Source: Anaerotignum sp.
Lineage (GTDB): Bacteria > Bacillota > Clostridia > Lachnospirales > Anaerotignaceae
Length of the DNA stretch: 64,000 nucleotides
Assembly: GCF_030625865.1 (NCBI RefSeq)
Contig: NZ_DAOUQB010000008.1
Coordinates: 1 to 64,000 of the forward strand
Direction of reading: 5' to 3'
Position 1 is the first letter of the stretch, and every line of letters starts with the position of its first letter. The notes below the pieces were generated by a model, which saw nothing but the letters and a program-made list of their open reading frames with translations, searched no databases and was not told the origin of the DNA. The position numbers were made by a program, and so were the translations under genes. Positions 1 through 9,436 of the stretch are shown one piece after another.

Positions 1-585
1 TGTCAAGGTGTCCAAATCTGTAAGAGTTACAAAATCTTGAAACTCCTCTGGTATTTCCGTTATAAATGGGTCATAAACCAAAACCTTCATGGAAAAGCCT
101 TTTGCTCGTCTGGCTACATTTTTTGCAATGGAACCAAAACCAATTAATCCTAAGTTTTTTTCAAAAACGTCTTTTCCGATAAAAGTTTTCCATTCCCCGT
201 TATGTACTCTTTCATTGGTAATAGAAATTCCCCGGGAAATATTTAAAATATGACCAAACGCCAGGTCGGCAACGGCGTTTGCGTTCATTGCAGGTACATT
301 GGTAACGCAAATTCCCAATCTCTTTGCATCCTCCAAGTAAATGTTATCCAGCCCGGCACCATGCTTGGCAATAATTTTCAAATTCTTACAACGCTCCATG
401 TCCAGAGGATAAAAGGGATGGGCACCAATAATCAAACCATCATATTGGGGAATTACTTCTTTGAACTTGTTTTCGTCAAAATCCGACCCCATCAAAGTGT
501 ATTCAATCCCGGCTTTCTCCAAAACTTCAAAGGGCTTAGGACTTGTTTTCCCAAAGGATCTGGATGTAACTAGTACCTTTTTCAT
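1..585 (-). CDS. D-2-hydroxyacid dehydrogenase, partial (C-terminus beyond left edge)
   Basis: The first 195 codons of an NAD-dependent D-2-hydroxyacid dehydrogenase of the SerA/phosphoglycerate dehydrogenase family are visible. The catalytic-domain N-terminus (MKKVLVTSRSFG) leads into the first nucleotide-binding half with the Rossmann segment GLIGFGSIAKNVARRAK near residue 145. The start ATG at 585 follows a GGGGGCGGAG ribosome-binding site. It lies 11 bp after eda in the same direction, so it is the last visible gene of the sugar-acid operon and probably acts on a hydroxy- or keto-acid made there. The substrate cannot be told from the sequence. The remaining C-terminal third lies outside the window. 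Confidence 0.85.
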   Translation of the reverse strand, partial: MKKVLVTSRSFGKTSPKPFEVLEKAGIEYTLMGSDFDENKFKEVIPQYDGLIIGAHPFYPLDMERCKNLKIIAKHGAGLDNIYLEDAKRLGICVTNVPAMNANAVADLAFGHILNISRGISITNERVHNGEWKTFIGKDVFEKNLGLIGFGSIAKNVARRAKGFSMKVLVYDPFITEIPEEFQDFVTLTDLDTLT

Positions 586-596
586 TTCTCCGCCCC

Positions 597-1235
597 CTAT
601 TTTAAGCCGTACTCCAAAGCCAATTTTTTGATTGCTGCAAAATCCCCTGCTTCAATCAGCTTTTTGTTTACCAGATTTCCGCCAACGCCAACGCCAACAC
701 AGCCAATATTGATAAAATCACCATAGTTGGATGCGTCTACGCCCCCTACAGCAGTCAAAGGAATGCCATCAATAGGCCCCATCATCGCCTTAATGTAGGG
801 AAGGCCCAAAGCTGCTGCCGGGAATAGCTTCACCATATCCGCACCCCAATTGTACGCCGTAATAACTTCTGTAGGGGTCACAGCACCTGGAATGGAAACT
901 AAGCCCAATCTTTTCGTTGCTTTGATAACCCCCTCGTCCACGTTGGGGGAAATAATATACTCCGCACCTGCCTCCTTTGCACGGTATACATTTTCCGGTG
1001 TCAAAACCGTTCCTGCTCCTACTGCAACCAAATCACCAAAATGCTCTTTAATCATGCGGATAGATTTTAATGTATCTAAGCTTTGTTCCTCACTTTTTAA
1101 ACTAAAAGTTACCTCTACGCAAGTAATCCCGCCGTCCTTTAACGCCTGTACTGTTTGAATCATATCCTTGGAGGAAATTCCCCTGACAATGGCAATCACC
1201 TTACCATCTAAAATTCTCTGCAATGTATCTGCCAT
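597..1235 (-). CDS. eda: KDPG/KDPGal aldolase
   Basis: A 212-residue class I aldolase that splits 2-keto-3-deoxy-6-phospho-gluconate or -galactonate into pyruvate and glyceraldehyde 3-phosphate. The family residues are visible: the catalytic Glu in CVEVTFS, the Schiff-base Lys in MVKLFPA, and GAVTPTE between them. I start it at MADTLQ because AAGGAG lies 9 nt upstream; the longer in-frame ATG overlaps dgoK and has no such site. With dgoD and dgoK in the same operon, the galactonate isomer (the DgoA role) is the likely substrate, but this family often handles both epimers. Confidence 0.92.
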   Translation of the reverse strand: MADTLQRILDGKVIAIVRGISSKDMIQTVQALKDGGITCVEVTFSLKSEEQSLDTLKSIRMIKEHFGDLVAVGAGTVLTPENVYRAKEAGAEYIISPNVDEGVIKATKRLGLVSIPGAVTPTEVITAYNWGADMVKLFPAAALGLPYIKAMMGPIDGIPLTAVGGVDASNYGDFINIGCVGVGVGGNLVNKKLIEAGDFAAIKKLALEYGLK

Positions 1236-1261
1236 AAAATCCATCTCCTTTTGCAAATTTC

Positions 1262-2260
1262 CTAGTCTTCCTCTACAATTCTGGCTAGCTCCAAATAACC
1301 ATACAACCCAAAGCTTTCCCCTGCTTTGCATGATACAATTTCCACTTCAATTTTCGGTAGAATATGTCTAGAGATCATCTCATAGCCCTTAATATAATTC
1401 TTTCCCCCGATAATGACCACTTTTTTCACGCCATTCCAATCTCTTTCAAGCTTATATTTCAGCATGTCAATGACGCCACCTGAAAGAATGCCGGAAAGAA
1501 GAGAATTTCTGATTTCATTTTCACAAACGCCAAAAACCTTTGTTGCATGAATGATATACAACGCCCTTGCCAAACCGTAGGTTTTCACCATATGATAGCC
1601 TTGAATCACATATTCTTCCGTTAAGAAAATATCTTCTTGGGTAAGCTCTCCGCCAAGAATGGTATCCTTTTGAATGGCATAATTTAACTCTCCCGTAAAA
1701 TTGGATACAATATCTGTAATTATGCCTTTTTTTACATAAAGCATATGGGTATGGGAACCGGGAGAAATCATAACGCAATCTTGCTCCTTCGGAATGACCC
1801 CACAGGCAATCATCCCAATGGCCTCAATTTCTTCCCCTCTGACATTATTCATTTTCTCGATATTTTCCATAGTCACCACCTGTCCCGGCTGGGCAGTTTT
1901 TACCCCCGGAATAAGATTCAACTTCCGTTGAAAATACCTTTCTTCAAAATGAATATATCTTTGCTCCAACAACTTTTTTCCGTCTACAGGTGTGCTGATA
2001 TGTTCTACCTCAATAATCCCAAAGGGATTTGTCACCATTCCGGAGAGCCATATGCTTTCAATATCCCTGTCCCGCAACTTGTTTTTTTCCAAAACACGCT
2101 CATAAATTCCCTTTAAACCGCTTAAAAGCACGTCATTACTCCCCGAAATAGCCGAATCCTTGGTACCCACATTTGCAATAACGGTATCAACAGGCTGCTT
2201 TCCCTTTACTAAGTAAAGCTTGGAGTTTGACGTGCCGGAGTCTATATAAATATGATACAT
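1262..2260 (-). CDS. dgoK: 2-dehydro-3-deoxygalactonokinase
   Basis: A 332-residue sugar-acid kinase of the DgoK family with an actin-like ATPase fold. The N-terminal phosphate loop is IYIDSGTSNSKLYLV, and GGELTQEDIF and a late VVIIGG ATP-site segment follow. It phosphorylates 2-dehydro-3-deoxy-D-galactonate, the product of DgoD, giving the substrate of the aldolase 26 bp downstream. A GGGGTG ribosome-binding site precedes the ATG. The hairpin between dctM and this gene may adjust its expression relative to the transporter. Confidence 0.88.
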   Translation of the reverse strand: MYHIYIDSGTSNSKLYLVKGKQPVDTVIANVGTKDSAISGSNDVLLSGLKGIYERVLEKNKLRDRDIESIWLSGMVTNPFGIIEVEHISTPVDGKKLLEQRYIHFEERYFQRKLNLIPGVKTAQPGQVVTMENIEKMNNVRGEEIEAIGMIACGVIPKEQDCVMISPGSHTHMLYVKKGIITDIVSNFTGELNYAIQKDTILGGELTQEDIFLTEEYVIQGYHMVKTYGLARALYIIHATKVFGVCENEIRNSLLSGILSGGVIDMLKYKLERDWNGVKKVVIIGGKNYIKGYEMISRHILPKIEVEIVSCKAGESFGLYGYLELARIVEED

Positions 2261-2280
2261 TTCTCACACCCCTTTTTATT

Positions 2281-2313
2281 TGTATTCCGCAATCATAATG
2301 ACTGCGGAATACA
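2281..2313 (-). promoter_or_regulatory. Intercistronic stem-loop between dctM and dgoK
   Basis: TGTATTCCGCA and TGCGGAATACA form an 11-bp perfect stem around an 11-nt loop in the 66-bp gap between the dctM stop and the dgoK start. It is followed on the coding strand by A/T sequence without a clean U-run. An mRNA-stabilising or partial-termination structure is more likely than a full terminator, because the operon continues. Confidence 0.5.
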
Positions 2314-2326
2314 TCATACAAATTAA

Positions 2327-3607
2327 TTATGAAAAAAGATTTGGTAGAAACATAGAAATCGGTGAGATATATGTAATCAAAAGAAGACATGCAATCATGA
2401 CCAAAATAAAAGGTATGATGCCCCTGGTGATTGTTTCCAAAGGCTCCGAACCCACACGTGAGGCAACAAAGAGGTTAATGCCCAAGGGCGGTGTAATAAA
2501 GCCGATGGCTAAGTTCACAACCATAATAATACCGAAGTGAATCGGGTTGATACCGATGGAAGTTGCCACTGGGAGCAAAATAGGGGAAAGCACCATGATT
2601 GCCGGTGTAGTATCCATAAAACAGCCCACAATTAACAACAAAATATTAATTAACATCAAAATCAAGAAAGTATTGTCTGTTGCATTGATAATTGCATTCG
2701 TAATCATATTTGGAATTTGCTGAATGGTAAGAATTTTGGTAAAAGCAGTTGCGCAACCCAGAATAACCATGGTCGTTGCCGTTGTGGAGCAAGCACTGCC
2801 TACCGTTGCAAACAGGTTTTTGAAATCCAATTCCTTGTGAATGAATACCCCGCAAACGAAAGCATAAACCGCAGCCACTGCTGCCGCTTCTGTTGGTGTA
2901 AAAACACCTGCATAAATGCCTCCAAGGATGATTACTGGGTTAATCAATGCCCATTTTGCTTCCCATACCGCTTCTAATTTTTCCTTTGTTGTATAAACCT
3001 TTTCATCCCCCTTCCAGCCCTGTTTTTTGGCATAGAAGTAACAAAAGAAAATTAACGCAAGACCGATTAATAAGCCGGGTAAAAATCCAGCCAAGAAAAG
3101 ACTAGAAATAGATGTACTGGTGGAAACACCATATATAACCATAGGAATACTGGGAGGAATGATAACACCAATGGAACCGGCACAAGCAACCAATGCCAGG
3201 GTGAATTTTTTACTGTATCCCTTTTCCAACATGGTGGGAATAACCATAGAACCAACGGCCGCAACGGTTGCAGGGCCGGAACCGGATACCGCAGCAAAAA
3301 ACATACATACAACTACGGTTACAATGGCAAGACCGCCTGTAATTCTTCCGAAGAAAACATTACATACGCTCAAAATTCTTTTGGAAACACCCCCGGCACC
3401 CATTAATTCCCCTGCCAAAATAAACAAAGGGATTGCCATAATCGGGAAGGAGTCACAACCTGTAAATAATGCCTGAGGTACATATCCGGGCGTAAGTCCT
3501 TTTGTAAACATAATGGCCAAAAGGGAAGCCGAACCAATGGCAATACCCACGGGTACATTTAAAATCAGGAATAAGGCAAGGCCGCCGAATAATGCTGTAA
3601 TTACCAT
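2327..3607 (-). CDS. dctM: TRAP transporter large permease
   Basis: A 426-residue DctM-type subunit of a tripartite ATP-independent periplasmic transporter, almost entirely hydrophobic with about a dozen membrane helices (VITALFGGLALFLILNVPVG at the N-terminus). Conserved family stretches include PLFILAGELMGAGGVSKR, SGSGPATVAAVGSMVIPTM and the late PPLGINLFVASRV. It carries the ion-coupled translocation path. The start overlaps dctQ by 7 bp and has AAAGGAGG upstream. The neighbouring dgo genes suggest that a sugar acid such as galactonate is the cargo. Confidence 0.95.
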   Translation of the reverse strand: MVITALFGGLALFLILNVPVGIAIGSASLLAIMFTKGLTPGYVPQALFTGCDSFPIMAIPLFILAGELMGAGGVSKRILSVCNVFFGRITGGLAIVTVVVCMFFAAVSGSGPATVAAVGSMVIPTMLEKGYSKKFTLALVACAGSIGVIIPPSIPMVIYGVSTSTSISSLFLAGFLPGLLIGLALIFFCYFYAKKQGWKGDEKVYTTKEKLEAVWEAKWALINPVIILGGIYAGVFTPTEAAAVAAVYAFVCGVFIHKELDFKNLFATVGSACSTTATTMVILGCATAFTKILTIQQIPNMITNAIINATDNTFLILMLINILLLIVGCFMDTTPAIMVLSPILLPVATSIGINPIHFGIIMVVNLAIGFITPPLGINLFVASRVGSEPLETITRGIIPFILVMIACLLLITYISPISMFLPNLFS

Positions 3608-4095
3608 TCTCGAGCCCCTCCTTTCATAACATCTTTTATCTTAAACACAATTACTTGAATCTGGCGGATTGCCGTCAAAGCAAAGCCAATCATGGGTGCG
3701 GAATACATAAACCACATGGGAATTTGCATTGCGGGAGATTTCTGATTTAATTTGATCTGCTGCATTACAACGCCATATGCTAAATAAACAATAATTACAG
3801 AGAATACAAAAAATAAAACATCACCTAAAATGATTACAAAAGGTCTGAGCTTTTTGGGAAACAACCCCAAGGCCGCCTCGATTTTGATATGCTTCATCAC
3901 GCGGGCACCATAACTGATCCCCAAATAAATCAGCCAAATAAAGAGATATCTTGCCATTTCTTCGGACCAAACCAAAGAACTGCCAAAAACATATCTCATG
4001 ATTACCTGAATAAAGATAAGTAAGGTCATTGCCACCATCAGAATTGAGCAAACGGCCAATTCAAACTCCTTATCCAGCCATTTTAAAAAGTTCAT
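3601..4095 (-). CDS. dctQ: TRAP transporter small permease
   Basis: A 164-residue DctQ subunit with four hydrophobic segments (near residues 15-35, 48-68, 87-107 and 130-148). It has the family pattern WSEEMARYLFIWLIYLG around residue 43. It pairs with DctM, which begins inside its last codons, and with the lipoprotein DctP upstream. A GTAGGTGG sequence 4 nt before the ATG serves as the ribosome-binding site. Confidence 0.93.
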   Translation of the reverse strand: MNFLKWLDKEFELAVCSILMVAMTLLIFIQVIMRYVFGSSLVWSEEMARYLFIWLIYLGISYGARVMKHIKIEAALGLFPKKLRPFVIILGDVLFFVFSVIIVYLAYGVVMQQIKLNQKSPAMQIPMWFMYSAPMIGFALTAIRQIQVIVFKIKDVMKGGAREW

Positions 4096-4141
4096 TGTTC
4101 CACCTACTTTTTCTCATAAAATTTGTATATATTGTAAATCG

Positions 4142-4177
4142 GGGCTTTGATAAGACCGTATTGTTTTACCAAAGCCC
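4142..4177 (-). promoter_or_regulatory. Stem-loop between dctP and dctQ
   Basis: GGGCTTTG and CAAAGCCC give an 8-bp stem with a 20-nt loop in the 142-bp gap after the binding-protein gene. Such structures often protect or enrich the upstream binding-protein message relative to the permease message. That role is inferred from position only. Confidence 0.4.
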
Positions 4178-4237
4178 TCCTTTTGTAAACTATCTCTCTA
4201 AAATCCCAATAAATAAATGAACTGTTTGAAGCTTTTA

Positions 4238-5281
4238 TTATTCGGCCAACATTTGATCCAAATAGTCAGGGTGTTCCATTTTTTCTTTCACCAAATCAAA
4301 AATATTGTTGTCTGTTACTACTTGCTGCCATTCGGCCTTTTCGTCATCTGTTAATTCAACAACTGTTGTTCCGCCTTCCGTAAATCTTCCAAGAATTTCT
4401 TTTTCTAATTCCTGAGAACGTTCTCTCTGATAAACAGTAGATTCTTCTGCCGCTTTTAAAATTGCATTCTGCTGATTTTCGGAAAGAGAGTTGAATTTGT
4501 CCAAGTTCATGCAAACGATATAAGGTGTATAAACGTGCTGTGTCAAGGATACATATTTCTGAACCTCTACAAACTTGTTCGCATCAATAATGCCCAAAGG
4601 ATTTTCCTGTGCATCTACGGTACCCTGTTGTAAAGCGGTAAATAACTCAGTAAATGCCATGGGTGTAGGGTTTGCACCGAATGCAGTCCAAGCTGCAATA
4701 TGCACTTCGTTTTCCATTGTTCTAACTTTAAAGCCTCTTACGTCAGCAGGCGTCTTTACTGCAACTTTGTTGTTTGTAAAGTTACGGAACCCGTTTTCCC
4801 AAAAAGCCAAGCCTTTCAATCCCATGCTTTCCATACCATCAAGAATTTTCTGGCCAACTTCACCATCTAATTTTGCATAAGCATCTTCCGTATTTAAGAA
4901 CAAATAAGGTGCATCAAATAGGTAGAAATCGGGATACATTGTAGCCAAGGGGCTGGTAGAAGATACACCGATGTCGATGTTCCCCATTGCTGTTGTTTCG
5001 ATAACTACGCGGTCATCCCCCAACATATTATCGGGGAACAGATTTACCACAACAGAACCTCCGGATTCTTCTTCCGCCACTCTTTTGAACACTTCTCCTG
5101 CGTCTTTACCGGAAACAGAGGTCACGTTGGAGAATACCAATTCTACAGTTTCTTCGCTTCCTTGTTTTGTGCCTTCCGCACTGCTGTCCTCTGCGGGAGC
5201 ACTGCCGCCGCAGCCTGTTACCATTGCAACTGTAAGTACAGATGCCAGTGCCATTGCTAAACCTTTTTTCAACTTAAACAT
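4238..5281 (-). CDS. dctP: TRAP transporter substrate-binding lipoprotein
   Basis: A 347-residue DctP-family extracytoplasmic solute receptor. It starts at MFKLKKGLAM, where AAGGAGG lies 9 nt upstream, rather than at an in-frame ATG 13 codons earlier. The signal peptide ends in the lipobox VTGC (Cys about residue 24), followed by an acidic Ser/Glu linker. The mature domain contains the family core GLKGLAFWENGFRNFTN, RTMENEVHIAAW and PLGII, with the conserved Arg expected to grip the ligand carboxylate. It would deliver an aldonate-like acid to DctQM. Confidence 0.93.
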   Translation of the reverse strand: MFKLKKGLAMALASVLTVAMVTGCGGSAPAEDSSAEGTKQGSEETVELVFSNVTSVSGKDAGEVFKRVAEEESGGSVVVNLFPDNMLGDDRVVIETTAMGNIDIGVSSTSPLATMYPDFYLFDAPYLFLNTEDAYAKLDGEVGQKILDGMESMGLKGLAFWENGFRNFTNNKVAVKTPADVRGFKVRTMENEVHIAAWTAFGANPTPMAFTELFTALQQGTVDAQENPLGIIDANKFVEVQKYVSLTQHVYTPYIVCMNLDKFNSLSENQQNAILKAAEESTVYQRERSQELEKEILGRFTEGGTTVVELTDDEKAEWQQVVTDNNIFDLVKEKMEHPDYLDQMLAE

Positions 5282-5339
5282 AGATTTTTCCCTCCTTGGA
5301 ATATAAAGCGTTTGTCTCATTTATTGGAATTTTTCCTAA

Positions 5340-6764
5340 TTAACCTTGTTCTTTTGTTATTTCGTACCAATATAAATATTTTTGGTACTTCTTACTGTAA
5401 AAATCTTTCATTTCCGGATTGGGTATAATTACCTGAGAATAATTACTCTTAAAATTTTTCGCATCAGGAATTACTCCCAAAAGTTCCATCCCCAACGCCA
5501 CCGAACCGATTAAAGAGCTATGCTCCACCTCGTCAATGGTCATTTTAATCTGGAATATATCTGCACACATTTGTGTCCAAACCTTAGATCTGATAATGCC
5601 GCCGGAAAGCATTACTTTTTTCGGCTTTCCGTTTAACTTAACCAATTCCTCGTAGCATTGATAGAGGTTAAATAACACTCCCTCTTGAATGGCACGATAA
5701 GAATCATATACGGTATGGCTTGGTTTTAAGCCATAGAAACCGCCATCTCTTTCATCGTTCCAACCGGGACATCTCTCGCCAAAAAGAAAGGGTAAAAATA
5801 CAGGTACATCCTCAATATTTTTGCATCCTGCCTCCATTTCCAAATAAGAAACGTCCTCTTGAAAATATTTTCCCTTAAACCAGTCAATGCAATTGCAGCA
5901 ACCGCTGGTTGCCGCCCCGCTTAACCAAGACTTTGGCGATAAATAGCACCATGTACTAGGTTGATCAGGTAGAATAGGCTCTGATGTACTTAGCCTTAAT
6001 GCTCCGCTGGTTCCCACGGAAAAACTCATAACCCCTTCCTCAACGGCACCCGCACCAACCTGATTCAAACCGCCGTCTGGATTGGTGGCAATCACAGGTG
6101 TTCCTACGGGAAGCCCTAAAAACGCTGCACCTTCATCGCTCAGCTTTAATGTATCCTTATATGTAATAATCTTTGGAAGCTGCTCCAGCCCAATACCATT
6201 TTCCTTCAAAATATCTTCATCATAGGTTTTGGTATGAATATTTAATAACCCTGTCCCCGAAGCAACGCTGTCTGTTACAGCCCACTGCCCCGTCAAACGA
6301 TACGTATTATATGTACCTTGCCCTACAAATCGGTAATCTTCCAGCTTATAACCCAACTGTCCTAAAAGCTTGATTTTAAACACAGGGTATATGGCATTTA
6401 CCATACAACCGGTTTTTTGATAAAAACGATTCACATATCCTTCGTCTTTTCTTAATTCCTTGCAAATATCAGCAGCACCCATATAAGACCATAAATAAAT
6501 GGGCGTCTGTGGCTCCATATTACAATTACAAAGCATTAAACTATGCCAAGTGCCACTAAGCGTAACCATATCAATTTTTTGATTTTCACACATTTTTTTT
6601 CCTAGGTATACCGTCTGCTCAAACACATCCTTTGCATCGTGTAATGTCACATCGGTATGCTTTAAAATGTATGGTATCGATTCCACATGGAATTTACCGG
6701 TATCTGTATCATATACCATAGCTTTTGCAGAGGTAGTGCTGGATTCTAATGCTAAAATCTTCAT
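5340..6764 (-). CDS. FGGY-family carbohydrate kinase
   Basis: A 474-residue sugar kinase of the FGGY family with two actin-like domains. It shows the N-terminal phosphate loop LALESSTTSAKAMVYD, the central NPDGGLNQVGAG and SFSVGTSGALR segments, LPFLFGERCPGWN before the C-terminal domain, and KKVMLSGGIIRS near the end. GERCPGWN resembles gluconokinase- and xylulokinase-type members. The operon already has dgoK for the deoxy-keto acid, so this enzyme probably phosphorylates a different sugar or aldonate. Its exact substrate cannot be assigned from sequence. Confidence 0.85.
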   Translation of the reverse strand: MKILALESSTTSAKAMVYDTDTGKFHVESIPYILKHTDVTLHDAKDVFEQTVYLGKKMCENQKIDMVTLSGTWHSLMLCNCNMEPQTPIYLWSYMGAADICKELRKDEGYVNRFYQKTGCMVNAIYPVFKIKLLGQLGYKLEDYRFVGQGTYNTYRLTGQWAVTDSVASGTGLLNIHTKTYDEDILKENGIGLEQLPKIITYKDTLKLSDEGAAFLGLPVGTPVIATNPDGGLNQVGAGAVEEGVMSFSVGTSGALRLSTSEPILPDQPSTWCYLSPKSWLSGAATSGCCNCIDWFKGKYFQEDVSYLEMEAGCKNIEDVPVFLPFLFGERCPGWNDERDGGFYGLKPSHTVYDSYRAIQEGVLFNLYQCYEELVKLNGKPKKVMLSGGIIRSKVWTQMCADIFQIKMTIDEVEHSSLIGSVALGMELLGVIPDAKNFKSNYSQVIIPNPEMKDFYSKKYQKYLYWYEITKEQG

Positions 6765-6787
6765 TTATCCTTACCCCCAACATTTTC

Positions 6788-7936
6788 TTACCATTCAGCA
6801 ACGGTTCCGTCGCTATTTCTCCAAACAGGATTTTTCCAGTTATGACCCGTTTCTGCCTGTTTTTTTACAAATTCTTCGTTGATTTCAATTCCCAAGCCCG
6901 GTTGGCTGGGAATTTTCACAACCCCATTGCCGTAATCAAATACACTGGGATTCACCAAATAGTCCAAAAGATCACTGCCTTGGTTATAATGAATTCCCAG
7001 GCTTTGCTCTTGAATGATGGCATTGGGCGTACACGCATCCATCTGTAAACATGCGGCTAATGCAATGGGTCCTAAGGGACAATGGGGTGCCACTGCCATA
7101 TCGTAAGCCTCCGCCATTGCAGAAATCTTTCTACACTCCAAGATGCCCCCGGCATGGGAAAGATCCGGTTGAATCACATCCACAATTCCTTGCTCAAAAA
7201 TCTTTTTAAAATCCCAACGGGTAAATAATCTTTCCCCCGTTGCAATAGGAGTGGAAGTATATTTGGCAACTTCTTTCAAAGCCTCATAATTTTCACTAAG
7301 CACAGGTTCCTCAATAAACATGAGGTGATAAGGCTCTAATTCTTTCGCCAAAACCTTCGCCATACTTTTATGTATCCTGCCATGGAAATCTACGGCAATC
7401 CCAAAATCTTTGCCACAGGTTTCTCTGATGGCTGCCACTCTCTCAATCACACCTTCTACTTTAGAAAAACTGTCAAGGTAATGCATTTCTTCCGTTGCAT
7501 TCATTTTGATTGCTTGAAAGCCCAAATTCTTTTGCTGTAATGCGGCTTTCCCTACGTCAGTAGGTCTGTCCCCTCCAATCCAGCAGTAAACGTCAATATT
7601 ATTTCGGCAAGCACCGCCTAACAATTCGTAGACAGGTGCATTATAATATTTCCCTTTGATATCCCATAAAGCTTGCTCAATGCCGGAGATGGCACTGGTA
7701 ATAATGGGGCCGCCACGGTAAAATGCACCCCGATACAGGGTTTGCCAAATATCCTCAATTTCCAATGGATTCCTTCCAATAAGATAATGGGACATTTCTT
7801 TTACACAAGCCGCTACCGTAGAAGCCTTTCCTTCCACAACAGGCTCACCCCAACCAAAAATACCTTCATCCGTTTCGATTTTCAAAAAAAGCCATCTGGG
7901 TGGAACTTGAAAAAGCTTTAAATCTGCAATTTTCAT
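6788..7936 (-). CDS. dgoD: D-galactonate dehydratase
   Basis: A 382-residue enolase-superfamily enzyme strongly resembling E. coli DgoD along its whole length (PPRWLFLKIETDEGIFGWGE at the start, VWRNSDGTVAEW at the end). The acid-sugar dehydratase features are visible: the metal-ligand Asp in VDFHGRIH, the Glu in FIEEPV and the Glu in TGERLF, then QPDLSHAGGI and the catalytic His in VAPHCPLGPIA. It removes water from D-galactonate to give 2-dehydro-3-deoxy-D-galactonate for DgoK. It sits 12 bp from the alcohol dehydrogenase gene in the same operon. Confidence 0.93.
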   Translation of the reverse strand: MKIADLKLFQVPPRWLFLKIETDEGIFGWGEPVVEGKASTVAACVKEMSHYLIGRNPLEIEDIWQTLYRGAFYRGGPIITSAISGIEQALWDIKGKYYNAPVYELLGGACRNNIDVYCWIGGDRPTDVGKAALQQKNLGFQAIKMNATEEMHYLDSFSKVEGVIERVAAIRETCGKDFGIAVDFHGRIHKSMAKVLAKELEPYHLMFIEEPVLSENYEALKEVAKYTSTPIATGERLFTRWDFKKIFEQGIVDVIQPDLSHAGGILECRKISAMAEAYDMAVAPHCPLGPIALAACLQMDACTPNAIIQEQSLGIHYNQGSDLLDYLVNPSVFDYGNGVVKIPSQPGLGIEINEEFVKKQAETGHNWKNPVWRNSDGTVAEW

Positions 7937-7948
7937 GCTGTCAACCCC

Positions 7949-8965
7949 TTAAAAATCCTGACAATCAATCAAAACCTTGCAAGTACCTGCCGAAGGGTCT
8001 GCAATCATGTCGAAAACCTTTGGGCTATCCTTTAAGGAAACAACATGGGAAACGATGTTTTCCAAGTCTTCATTTATTTTCTCTGAATAATCAACCGCTT
8101 GTCTAAATTCTTCCTTTGTATAAACACGGGTTCCAATTAAAGTTTGTTCTTTAAAGTTTAAATCTCTAAGGTTCACCATGTGAGGATGCTTGTGCACCGC
8201 TGTCATGCAAATCGTTCCGCTTACACGAGTAATATCCGTCATTTGCATTGCTGCAATTTCTGAACCGGAGCATTCAAATAATAAATCCGCACCTTCGCTA
8301 TCCGTTGCAGCCTTCACAACCTGTTCCAAATTTTCATTTTTTGCATTAACAGGAATCATGCCAAAAGCTTTTGCTTTTTCCAATTTCTTATCGTCCACAT
8401 CGGAAATGAAAACCTTCCCAGCACCCATATGTACTAACATCATGCCTGTAATCATTCCAATAGGGCCTGCACCAATTACCACACAGGTATCCAAAGCCTT
8501 CATTTTTGCCTGATGGATACTTCTTACAATGACTGCCAAAGGTTCAATGACCGTTGCCGCCTTGTCAGAAACACCATCAGGTACCTTAAACATAACGTCT
8601 TCGTCAACATAAGCATATTCACAAATGCCCCCGTCCACATCAATGCCAATTAATCCCAAGGTGTTACAAACATGCTCATTTCCAGTTCTACATGCAAGGC
8701 AATGTCCGCAAGTTAATAAAGGATACGCCACCACACGATCACCTTTTTTAAATTTCTTGCCATCTTCTTCCACCGTTCCCAAAAACTCATGCCCAAAAAT
8801 CAAAGGGGCTTTTGCTCTGGGATGTGTTCCTAAATAAATTCCCATGTCGGAACCACAAATGCCACAATACTTCATCCGTACCTTTACTGCACCTTCCTTT
8901 GCCAAAGGCTCTGCAACTTCCAAAACCTCAGCACCTTTCGGCCCAGTATAAACCAATGCTTTCAT
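7949..8965 (-). CDS. Zinc-dependent alcohol/polyol dehydrogenase
   Basis: A 338-residue medium-chain dehydrogenase. Catalytic zinc ligands appear in CGICGSD (Cys about 36) and GHEFLGTVEE (His/Glu about 59). Structural zinc cysteines are CGHCLACRTGNEHVC, and the NAD-binding fold is CVVIGAGPIGMITGMML. It is nearest to the threonine/sorbitol/L-iditol dehydrogenase branch. As the first gene of the sugar-acid operon it may oxidise a polyol or hexonate before dehydration. AAGGAG lies 9 nt before the ATG. Confidence 0.88.
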   Translation of the reverse strand: MKALVYTGPKGAEVLEVAEPLAKEGAVKVRMKYCGICGSDMGIYLGTHPRAKAPLIFGHEFLGTVEEDGKKFKKGDRVVAYPLLTCGHCLACRTGNEHVCNTLGLIGIDVDGGICEYAYVDEDVMFKVPDGVSDKAATVIEPLAVIVRSIHQAKMKALDTCVVIGAGPIGMITGMMLVHMGAGKVFISDVDDKKLEKAKAFGMIPVNAKNENLEQVVKAATDSEGADLLFECSGSEIAAMQMTDITRVSGTICMTAVHKHPHMVNLRDLNFKEQTLIGTRVYTKEEFRQAVDYSEKINEDLENIVSHVVSLKDSPKVFDMIADPSAGTCKVLIDCQDF

Positions 8966-9089
8966 TTGTTTTCAACTCCTTCATTTGGTTTTGATTAAAA
9001 TTTCAAAAAGCTATGAAATTATCGAGTTAAAATATTTTTATTTCTCTAAAAAATTTTTTTAGCATTTTTAAATATTTTATTAATACAAG

Positions 9090-9109
9090 TATATATTTTA
9101 AAATGTATA
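9090..9109. promoter_or_regulatory. 20-bp near-perfect palindrome, candidate operator
   Basis: The intergenic region 8966-9436 separates the divergently transcribed catabolic operon and its GntR-family regulator and is very A+T rich. At 9090-9109 a palindrome centred on TTTTAAAA pairs at 9 of 10 positions (TATATATTTT against AAAATGTATA). It is a plausible operator for the FCD regulator next door. In such AT-rich DNA chance is a real alternative. Confidence 0.3.
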
Positions 9110-9249
9110 TCGTCAATATTATTAATATACCAATAAATTTAATTTGTTTTTGTGCAAATCTTCCAAACTCAGCTTAAATTTTGTTTCATTGCCTTTTATT
9201 CTCAAACTAATTGCTAAAATAGTGTTGAAAATATTAGATAGAAATGATA

Positions 9250-9375
9250 TTGACAGATTGCAGTTTAAAATTTAAATTAAATATATCAAGTGGGTTAAAA
9301 AATTTTTTATATCAATAATAAAATCTAAATTTCTCCGTTTTTATTATTCCAAAATGCATTTATAATTGATATAAT
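9250..9375 (+). promoter_or_regulatory. Candidate promoters of the GntR regulator gene
   Basis: Two sigma-A-like elements face the regulator gene. TTGACA at 9250-9255 is followed after 17 nt by TAAATT (9273-9278). A perfect TATAAT at 9370-9375 has a weak TTCCAA 17 nt upstream. Either could drive transcription; the second leaves a leader of about 55 nt. Confidence 0.4.
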
Positions 9376-9436
9376 GGTAGAAAAAACAATTATCATGCAG
9401 TTTTTAACTTTAAATAAATTTTTACGGAGGATTGTC

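Noticed and set aside
250-573. Plus-strand frame at the left edge
   Set aside because: Antisense to the partial hydroxyacid dehydrogenase, whose Rossmann motif and ribosome-binding site are clear.
4971-5306. Plus-strand frame opposite dctP
   Set aside because: Antisense shadow of the signal peptide and N-terminal domain of dctP, with no start site or family resemblance.
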